A stretch of 11,919 nt of DNA, taken from assembly GCA_002408065.1 (NCBI GenBank), contig DHQI01000108.1, positions 1 through 11,919 of the forward strand, given 5' to 3'. The first letter of the stretch is position 1, and every line of letters begins with the position of its first letter. Below are positions 7,301 to 11,919 of the stretch, in pieces. The notes under the pieces were generated by a model that saw only the letters and a program-made list of their open reading frames with translations, made no database searches and was not told the origin of the DNA. The DNA comes from Bacteroidales bacterium UBA5342. GTDB taxonomy: Bacteria > Bacteroidota > Bacteroidia > Bacteroidales > UBA5342. The position numbers and the translations under genes were made by a program.

Positions 7301-8391
7301 CCATTCATCCGCGTGCCGAAAAGCAAATCGTCGTAGTAAGAATCATAAACAATGCAGTTGATAAAATTATCCTGAGTCTTTAGGTTAAGATCCCGGCTAG
7401 GGTTAAATCTGTTTTGCTCATTATAATACACATTCAAACCTTTATTGAAGGTCGAAATCCACACATGATCATCCTTATCAACAAAAACATTTTTGATAAA
7501 ATTGCAACTAAGAGAAGCCACGCCATCCCCACTGTGGATATGTTTTAGAAGCTTCTCTTTTGGGTTATAAACATATAAACCATCACCCATTGTGGCAATA
7601 AGCAAATGAGTATCATTAATATTCTGAAAAGTACTAACAGCAGCAGTGCTCCCAATCGTATTAAAGAGAGCTGATGGCAACTGTTGCACCTTCTTTCCCT
7701 CAATCGCATATTCTGCAATGCCCTTATTCCCTTTTGCTATAATACGCCCGTTGAAAACAAAAGGAACTTGCCTGATATCCCCCACAGCAAACCTTAATGA
7801 ATGATGCAACTGATAAGTAGCATCGTAAGCGTACAACTGACGAAATCCTACGGCAATAAACCACAGCAAATCATCGTTACTCCCTGTAAAACGCTGTACT
7901 TTAACATCTTTAAATTCAGGACACAATATTAGCTTACGCTGCTCAAAATCATAACGATGTATCTTTTGCTTGAAGATCATCAGCACCTCACCATTATATT
8001 CCACCATATCAGTAATATAACGTTTGGCAGTGAGTAGCTGCCACTGCTGAGTGAGCTGATTGTAAACCACCGTACCACTCAGGGTAAGGGCAAAAACATG
8101 GTTGTGCGAACATAGAACCTGAAAAATCATATCGTTCGGAATTCCTTGTTCTGAGTTTTCCGGATCGAAAAAGAAGGGGGTAAAGGTCTGACCATCGTAA
8201 CGGTTAAGTCCACGCGAGGTTGCTATCCACAAGTAGCCCAAACTGTCTTGCGACACGTTACCAACATTGTAATTGGATAAGCCTTGCTCCACAGCTATCT
8301 GTTCGAAAGTAGGTTCAAAAACAGGTGCAGCATCAACGTTCTGCAACAGTGTCGCAAAGGCTATAAAAAGTGATAAAATTCGTATACACAT
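4396..8391 (-). CDS. Hybrid two-component system sensor/regulator (HTCS, AraC-type output)
   Basis: One-protein signal transducer of the kind that controls polysaccharide utilisation loci in Bacteroidota: a periplasmic sensor, histidine kinase, receiver and DNA-binding domain in 1331 residues. Signal peptide 1-21 or 22 (VDA|A). Residues about 30-660 hold repeated two-component propeller strands (YLWIATSRGLNRYDG, HVWISTFNKGLNVY, KLWIGS, TLWIGTLSWGLIKVD, QLWLSTSDGLS), enough for two seven-bladed propellers. A Y_Y_Y domain follows at about 680-755 (YAYKLEGWDEEW) and then one membrane helix at about 757-780. The kinase has HELRTPL with phospho-acceptor His814, the N box around Asn931 and DTGIGI at Asp978. 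The receiver (about 1080-1200) carries Asp1128 and the TARTQ and TKPF motifs. The last 100 residues are an AraC-type double helix-turn-helix (SRSAFYKKF and GFSSRSGFYTSFKKENGMTPSDY). All catalytic residues are present. It probably regulates the downstream sulfatase genes; the inducing sugar is unknown. Confidence 0.97.
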   Translation of the reverse strand: MCIRILSLFIAFATLLQNVDAAPVFEPTFEQIAVEQGLSNYNVGNVSQDSLGYLWIATSRGLNRYDGQTFTPFFFDPENSEQGIPNDMIFQVLCSHNHVFALTLSGTVVYNQLTQQWQLLTAKRYITDMVEYNGEVLMIFKQKIHRYDFEQRKLILCPEFKDVKVQRFTGSNDDLLWFIAVGFRQLYAYDATYQLHHSLRFAVGDIRQVPFVFNGRIIAKGNKGIAEYAIEGKKVQQLPSALFNTIGSTAAVSTFQNINDTHLLIATMGDGLYVYNPKEKLLKHIHSGDGVASLSCNFIKNVFVDKDDHVWISTFNKGLNVYYNEQNRFNPSRDLNLKTQDNFINCIVYDSYYDDLLFGTRMNGILSRKDDIDNKINQKIKDHGLGTVISLFEDSEKKLWIGSVDEIAVLDSKRDRLVQIEKAHQLTHIENITEKEGEIYLASELGSIKVYSLSGKYLHTIMPHLYGVNQVLHTPDSSYFCSFRTGLYSFNRKTKQTRHLELKKDGKAFAWEGAVCLLQEDASTLWIGTLSWGLIKVDLKTLECESFTRKDGLPGNDVTAIQMDDYGQLWLSTSDGLSCMHDDGQFCNFSAHEGVDNYQFHRRSTLQTDDGFIYFGGNNGLSYFNPSEIVFNKVLTGQVVLESFSSNGKEIKPGGKKEILSRSLPYTDNIVLPYHYSNFSITYTLPEVYAHDEINYAYKLEGWDEEWRETSGAHTVYYTNLPAGNYAFKVKASRRSSLWTTPTAIDIELKRAPWFRWWAFVIYALFIITILVVIFVLTLHRRTAQEKLRAEQNEHKRENQVNEMKHRFFTNISHELRTPLTIIHAISNISITELDTEEKTFHFLRNLRLNTERLKRLVDQLLTFRNLEIDTLTVDVSLQHVSRVIERVVEPFQLFTQQKKIEFVSTCQLSKEEYTIDRDKLEKVLNNLLDNALKYTSPGGRVDLKVSEISHEEALGQAWELTSLEFKPKTYLYGEVCDTGIGIEEEALGHIFDRYYKASSNVDYSGTGIGLNFVKRLIDLQNGQIRAKSKVGQGTCFSFIIPIQESCGDEADTLELHYGETLDKSDFIKVDIPEAFHGKTLLIVEDDVSLNNYLVKSYENDFKVYSAYDSHEGRILAKNTFPDLIISDVMMREADEGLKFCESIKKDPYISHIPVVLLTARTQKNEIQEGYAYGADAYVTKPFDIQILSSHIVSILENRERLQKEMFTAELPKKDENESYNQNDIVFIKKINEIIQEQFQRSDFNITSLSKDLLISRSAFYKKFTQVTQLSPNDYLRRYRIKKAEELMKTNKYSITQIVEMVGFSSRSGFYTSFKKENGMTPSDYIKTLKN

Positions 8392-8420
8392 TATATTTCA
8401 ATAAAATAGTTATTGCCCTA

Positions 8421-8509
8421 CAATGTGTGGTTTATTGGGGAAGCCAAAAATACACATTTAAGGTTAAATAATAATGCTAAAGGCATAAAAAACTGCTTCC
8501 CCAATGTGT
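8421..8509 (-). promoter_or_regulatory. Inverted-repeat control region in front of the HTCS gene
   Basis: ATTGGGGAAGC (8434-8444) is the exact reverse complement of GCTTCCCCAAT (8495-8505). CAATGTGT occurs directly at 8421-8428 and 8502-8509, with an inverted ACACATT at 8452-8458 between them. A minus-strand TATTTTTG at 8445-8452, a full match to TAnnTTTG, abuts the inner arm, so initiation would fall inside the repeat near 8438. This suggests a promoter with a paired operator, perhaps autoregulatory. It does not resemble the sulfatase-type operator. Confidence 0.4.
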
Positions 8510-8559
8510 AAATTTTAAAACTCATTTTACAATAGACCGTTAGACTTTTAGAAAATAGA

Positions 8560-8586
8560 CACTTCGACAAATGCTCAGTGCACCGC
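8560..8586 (+). repeat. Dispersed intergenic repeat, short copy
   Basis: CACTTCGACAAATGCTCAGT and the following GCACCGC resemble the central part (TTCGACAGGCTTAGTGCGGC, read on the minus strand) of the longer copy at 11739-11793. It is partial and degenerate. Confidence 0.4.
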
Positions 8587-8644
8587 ATCAGACTAATGTT
8601 ACTCGCACGTAATCAACAAATTAAACAAATTGAATCTAAATCAT

Positions 8645-8667
8645 AAGTCACTAGTTGTTAGTGACTT
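8645..8667. repeat. Perfect 9-bp inverted repeat, hairpin-forming
   Basis: AAGTCACTA and TAGTGACTT flank a GTTGT loop. There is no T-run on either side, so it is not a standard intrinsic terminator. It lies about 254 bp upstream of the regulator start and 435 bp downstream of the cargo-gene stop. It could be a regulator site or an RNA end structure. Confidence 0.45.
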
Positions 8668-8886
8668 CTAGAAATTTAACGAACTGTTAATTTTAAATGA
8701 TTCGGGAAAAACAATGAAGTTGTTTAATTACCTCCCCCCCCTCACTCTCCCTTTTATTCCCTAAAGAAAACTATCACACGGTGAAGCTGACACCCCTTTA
8801 GAAGTCGGGACATCGGCTACGGCGACCGAAGGGTGTGCGCAAGAAATGACTTGATTAACAGATAGCTTTAACTACACTTCGTTAAG

Positions 8887-8939
8887 CACTCAATACTTCG
8901 ACACATTCTACAGGTGGTCAGTACGGCGTAGTTCAGCAA
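8887..8939 (+). repeat. Dispersed intergenic repeat, long copy A
   Basis: About 53 bp that align with the reverse complement of 11739-11793 at roughly 42 of 51 positions with one 2-bp gap. The shared core includes TACTTCGA, ACATTC, ACAGG and GGCG, followed by TCAGCAA. The two copies face in opposite directions on either side of the T9SS cargo gene. No transposase is present, so it may be a miniature mobile or REP-like element. Confidence 0.6.
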
Positions 8940-9101
8940 GCTACAAGAAAACTCAAAAATCCAATACCACATTGATATTCAGCGGCATATGATAAACATA
9001 AGATTTCAATAAACATCCGAATATCAAATAAATAGAAACGATTAACGTGCTTTTACAATAATAATTCCCCTTTAATTCCGGCAAGTAGCCATATCGTTTT
9101 T

Positions 9102-11687
9102 TCACAATACAATCAATTTTTGCTGTCTGCTAACACCATCAGCTGTACATACCCTCACGATATAAGTGCCGGCATCCATAGCCTGAGTATCTATAGTGTA
9201 CCTACCACTCACATCCGAATCAGTATACACCCTACGTCCACTCATATCATAAATTGAAAAGGTTGTATTTCTCACATCTTGCAAATCTATCGTCACTTGT
9301 GAGTTACAAGGGTTAGGGTAAAGCTTAAAACCTGTATCATCGGCTGAAGCATTATCGAGACCAGCCGGAGCATCGCCTGTACGTACAAACTGAAACTGAC
9401 GGAAGAAACAGAGGTAATTGGAAATAGACGAGTTTAAAAACTCCAGCCTTATCGTTGCTGTTCCCATATCTTTGGGTATAACGACATTGGTAGCCGTGAA
9501 ATTTTTAAAGGTTTGAAAATTGGTTCCGGTTGCTTCAGTATGCACTGTCGTTAGCAGGTCATTATTAAGCCATACTTTTACGTCTGCACTTTTACCGGTA
9601 TTGGCCGAAGTCATTATGCTAACTTTGTACGTTCCTGCTTTGACAGAGGACACGGTATAGTTAAGCCACTCGCTATTACGCACCGCTGAAACCACATATT
9701 TGCCCCCATACATTTCTATCTCTACATCTTCGCTACCGGCTGTGGCATAACGGGGATTCTGAGTACCACCTAAGCCACGTTCTACACCTTCGTTAAAATC
9801 GTGGTAAGCTACGCCTTCGCCTCCTAAATCATATTCGTAAGCCTGAATTGTAGCCGGTAAGCTATAGGTCTTGTAAGGTTCGCGTGCGATAACATTAATG
9901 CTTATTTGCTCAAAAGATTCATACCCCAAGTCATCTGTTGCCACAATTTTTAAAATATGTGTTCCGGCTTCTACATTAGCCAAAGCGCCCTCTGCCCCAG
10001 TCCAGGTATAAGGTGTTTCTGTTTTTTCTGAAACCAAAACATCACCGAGATAAAGTTTAACAGATTTGACCTGTCCGCCACTACGCGGCGAATTCACATC
10101 AGCACTCACACTAATAGCAGCCGGTGCATTATAATCGGGGTAACGCCCTGCTTCATTTACTGTTGGTGTAGTAAATGTAATAGAAGGAGCACCATGTATC
10201 TTAAAATTAAAATCGTATAGATAGAATTGAGGTTTCACCGCCCCACCCGGACGAGAAAAATAAGCACGTAACGTCTGTACGCCAGCTGTAAGGTTTACAT
10301 TTTTAATGGTTCCCACCTGTTCTTCTACAAATCCTGTTAGCGGATTCTGTGCGGGATCATTCAACACTGTTGTATAAGACCCTAAAGAAGTACTTCCTTT
10401 TTTTAATGTGACCGTACCGCCATACTGCTTCGAGCGTTGTACTTTAAGGCTTACATCCACATCATAAGTGCCGCTGTGTTTCACATTCACTTTATAATCT
10501 ATCCACTCTTTGCCATAGCAATGGCGAATATATCCGTCTTCGTGAGGATCATTTCTCAACTGATAATCAATCAGGTTACCGGCTTTAAAAAAGCCGGGTA
10601 CATCCGGAGCTTCCTTCAGAATCTTGATACGGATAGCCTCGCTGGTGACTACACCGGTAGCATCGGTGGCATCTACTCTCAGTTCCTGATAGCCTGTTGT
10701 CAGATCAGAAAGCAAACCTCCACTCCAACTGTAAGGCGCCTGAGTATCTTCACCTACCAACTCACCATTCAGATACAGCGCCATTTTGCTAATCGTAGCG
10801 CCGCTGGCCGTAGCATTTACGGTCAGGCTTTTATGATTTTCATAATAACTATCGGCTGATGGTGAAGTAATGCTGACAGTAGGTTGAATATAACCATCAC
10901 TGGTTTTGCTTTTTTGGTCGATTAACCAATGCGCTACACCAAAAGTACTACCATAGCCTAATGTCTCTGGAAAAACCTGTGTGTCTTCGTAGGTATTAGG
11001 GACAAAAATCACCTTATCTGAGTTCAGGTAATGGGCTCCTAAATTACCTTTCAAATAATAATAAAACTCTTTGTAAGCCGAAATAAACACATCGGGCGTT
11101 TGCTGAAAAGTGGTCAAAAACACGACCATACGATCGTTATCTACACAGTATTTCATCAGTGCTGCAGCATCATCATATTTCCCGGGATCTGTTACCTGAA
11201 ACTCCATCATTATACCATCAGTCATCTGAATTTGTTCGCGTACAGTATTTGAAGTAGAGGCTGTACTATAAGCACGACAATGCGTTATCAGGGGCCAGGT
11301 TACGTTCTGACTCAGAGCATCAGTCCAGTCGGCATTATCCATAGCAGGAGCTTCGGTATAAAGCATAAATGCGGTTACATTAGCTGTTGCAGGCAATTTT
11401 GTCATCGTAGACATGGTATAAATGTTATTGCCATTATACACCCCGTGATTAATCAGGTTTTTATTAGTAAACTGATTGAATATTTCTGCCACCTGTGATT
11501 CTGAAAAGGGGCCAAAACTATCGTATTGTAGGTTGAAACCATCCGCATTGGCTGCAATAAACGAAAAATTCGCCTTGTCCAACATACGTTCATCCTGCGC
11601 TGTGGTAGGAAAAACACGGAAAGCAAAAACAGCTGACGGAAGCATCAGCACCATCATTAATAAAAAAGTATATTTTCTGATATTCAT
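9102..11687 (-). CDS. T9SS cargo protein: unknown N-terminal domain, two Ig-like and two CBM6-like modules
   Basis: Secreted modular protein, 861 residues, probably surface-attached or released by the type IX secretion system. Signal peptide 1-22 (AVFA|F). Residues about 23-265 match no family I recognise; regularly spaced strand-like segments (FSFIAANADGFNLQY, VTAFMLYTEAP, PLITHC, DGIMMEFQV, RMVVFLTTF, KVIFVPN, GVAHWLID) would suit a TIM-barrel catalytic domain. Next come an Ig-like module (about 269-360, VSITSPS), a CBM6-like module (about 362-498, WIDYKVNVKHSGTYDV), a second Ig-like module (about 501-600) and a second CBM6-like module (about 612-770, YEYDLGGEGVAYHDFNEG and WLNYTVSSVKAGTYKVSI), which resembles modules of algal-polysaccharide enzymes. 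Residues about 785-861 are a type A T9SS sorting domain (KLYPNPCNSQVTI to QQKLIVL). I chose the ATG at 11687 because it starts the signal peptide; a GTG at 11726 would place 13 residues before it. Glycan binding is well supported, catalysis is not. It has its own promoter region and is not obviously in an operon with the regulator. Confidence 0.9.
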   Translation of the reverse strand: MNIRKYTFLLMMVLMLPSAVFAFRVFPTTAQDERMLDKANFSFIAANADGFNLQYDSFGPFSESQVAEIFNQFTNKNLINHGVYNGNNIYTMSTMTKLPATANVTAFMLYTEAPAMDNADWTDALSQNVTWPLITHCRAYSTASTSNTVREQIQMTDGIMMEFQVTDPGKYDDAAALMKYCVDNDRMVVFLTTFQQTPDVFISAYKEFYYYLKGNLGAHYLNSDKVIFVPNTYEDTQVFPETLGYGSTFGVAHWLIDQKSKTSDGYIQPTVSITSPSADSYYENHKSLTVNATASGATISKMALYLNGELVGEDTQAPYSWSGGLLSDLTTGYQELRVDATDATGVVTSEAIRIKILKEAPDVPGFFKAGNLIDYQLRNDPHEDGYIRHCYGKEWIDYKVNVKHSGTYDVDVSLKVQRSKQYGGTVTLKKGSTSLGSYTTVLNDPAQNPLTGFVEEQVGTIKNVNLTAGVQTLRAYFSRPGGAVKPQFYLYDFNFKIHGAPSITFTTPTVNEAGRYPDYNAPAAISVSADVNSPRSGGQVKSVKLYLGDVLVSEKTETPYTWTGAEGALANVEAGTHILKIVATDDLGYESFEQISINVIAREPYKTYSLPATIQAYEYDLGGEGVAYHDFNEGVERGLGGTQNPRYATAGSEDVEIEMYGGKYVVSAVRNSEWLNYTVSSVKAGTYKVSIMTSANTGKSADVKVWLNNDLLTTVHTEATGTNFQTFKNFTATNVVIPKDMGTATIRLEFLNSSISNYLCFFRQFQFVRTGDAPAGLDNASADDTGFKLYPNPCNSQVTIDLQDVRNTTFSIYDMSGRRVYTDSDVSGRYTIDTQAMDAGTYIVRVCTADGVSRQQKLIVL

Positions 11688-11708
11688 AGTGTATTGAAAT
11701 TGATATTC

Positions 11709-11716
11709 GAAAGTTA
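11709..11716 (-). promoter_or_regulatory. Weak -7-like box before the T9SS cargo gene
   Basis: TAACTTTC on the minus strand, one mismatch from TAnnTTTG, 22 bp before the ATG at 11687. No -33 partner is visible and the leader would be short, so this is tentative. Confidence 0.25.
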
Positions 11717-11738
11717 AAATTGGCACTTTAGTTACGTG

Positions 11739-11793
11739 GTTGCTGAGCTGCGCCGCACTAAGCCTGTCGAATGTATCGAAGTACTCAGTGACC
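11739..11793 (-). repeat. Dispersed intergenic repeat, long copy B
   Basis: Reverse-complement partner of 8887-8939. Within it, CACTGAG and CTTAGTG are imperfect inverted arms around a core with TTCGA twice, so the element can fold. It directly adjoins the tandem repeat at 11794. Motifs of the type TTCGACA plus CTCAGTG recur between genes in many Bacteroidota, from general knowledge. Confidence 0.55.
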
Positions 11794-11919
11794 GAAATTG
11801 GAAATTAGAAATTGGAAATTAGAAATTGGAAATTAGAAATTGGAAATCTGAAAATTGAAATTGGAACGTTGAAAATGGTAATTCGTTATTTGCAATTCGT
11901 AATTCGTAATTTGTAATTC
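11794..11919. repeat. 14-bp tandem repeat array and related AT-rich repeats
   Basis: GAAATTGGAAATTA is repeated contiguously from 11794, three exact units and a fourth ending CT (to 11849). Degenerate GAAAATTGAAATTGG-type units follow, then from about 11879 to the window end short GTAATTC-like units. There are no spacers, so it is not CRISPR. The array may continue beyond the window and could vary in copy number between strains. Confidence 0.85.

Larger units (their letters stand above)
8392..9101. other. 710-bp gene-free stretch between the T9SS cargo gene and the HTCS gene
   Basis: No credible coding region is visible. From right to left it contains a 9-bp inverted repeat (TTGATATTC at 8972-8980 and GAATATCAA at 9019-9027), a dispersed-repeat copy (8887-8939), a GC-richer patch bounded by ACACCC and GGGTGT (8790-8836), a run of eight C (8734-8741), a perfect hairpin (8645-8667), a shorter dispersed-repeat copy (8560-8586) and the regulator control region (8421-8509). 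Confidence 0.6.

Noticed and set aside
8392..8700. A copy of the GTCCGATTTTGT operator before the HTCS gene or the T9SS cargo gene
   Set aside because: I looked in both upstream regions and saw no recognisable half-site pair, so these genes are not placed in the proposed regulon.
8734..8741. Run of eight C as a phase-variation switch
   Set aside because: It is about 340 bp upstream of the regulator start, outside any visible promoter or coding frame, so slippage would have no evident effect.
8972..9027. 9-bp inverted repeat TTGATATTC/GAATATCAA as terminator of the cargo gene
   Set aside because: The spacer of 38 bp is long, the arms are AT-rich and no T-run follows on the minus strand.
501..11697. 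Many plus-strand open frames of 60-140 codons across all four genes
   Set aside because: They lie opposite long minus-strand genes with clear domain motifs, have no recognisable domains and fit shadow frames.
11688..11726. GTG at 11726 as start of the T9SS cargo protein
   Set aside because: It would add 13 residues before a good signal peptide that begins at the ATG at 11687.
11794..11849. CRISPR-like array
   Set aside because: The 14-bp units are contiguous with no unique spacers, and no cas gene is present.

Overview
The window looks like chromosomal DNA of a Gram-negative Bacteroidota, probably a marine or sediment polysaccharide degrader. The evidence is a hybrid two-component system (one-protein sensor kinase plus AraC regulator), two secreted S1-type sulfatases, a secreted CBM6/Ig-like protein ending in a type IX secretion sorting domain, few Shine-Dalgarno sequences, and promoter-like TAnnTTTG boxes. 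All four genes lie on the minus strand, so transcription runs from right to left.

From right to left: positions 11688-11919 hold a short leader, one copy of a dispersed intergenic repeat and a 14-bp tandem repeat. Positions 9102-11687 encode an 861-residue T9SS cargo protein with an unrecognised, barrel-like N-terminal domain followed by Ig-like, CBM6-like, Ig-like, CBM6-like and sorting domains. Positions 8392-9101 are a 710-bp gene-free stretch with further copies of the dispersed repeat, hairpins and a C-run, ending in an inverted repeat around a likely promoter for the regulator. Positions 4396-8391 encode the 1331-residue hybrid two-component system. Positions 3974-4395 hold its putative terminator and the control region of the sulfatase operon. 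Positions 2111-3973 and 471-1985 encode two sulfatases, probably co-transcribed. Positions 1-470 hold a putative operon terminator and a second control region, which faces a gene or small RNA to the left.

The most interesting signal is a pair of matching promoter modules, at 121-203 and at 3999-4092, both facing left. Each has a cAnnTTTG -10-like box and then, after exactly 22 bp, a 33-bp element made of two direct half-sites (GTCCGATTTTGT and variants) repeating every 21 bp. Further upstream each has a GAAACCTKACAAT box, whose distance differs between the two copies by 11 bp. A 21-bp direct repeat next to the promoter is what an AraC-family DNA-binding domain would be expected to recognise. 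The simplest model is that these are binding sites of the neighbouring hybrid regulator: a sulfated glycan fragment sensed in the periplasm switches on the sulfatase operon and the unit to the left of the window.

No SusC/SusD pair, recognised glycoside hydrolase, sulfatase-maturing enzyme, RNA gene, CRISPR array or transposase is visible here. The glycan substrate cannot be read from the sequence; sulfatases plus CBM6 only suggest a sulfated, probably algal, polysaccharide.
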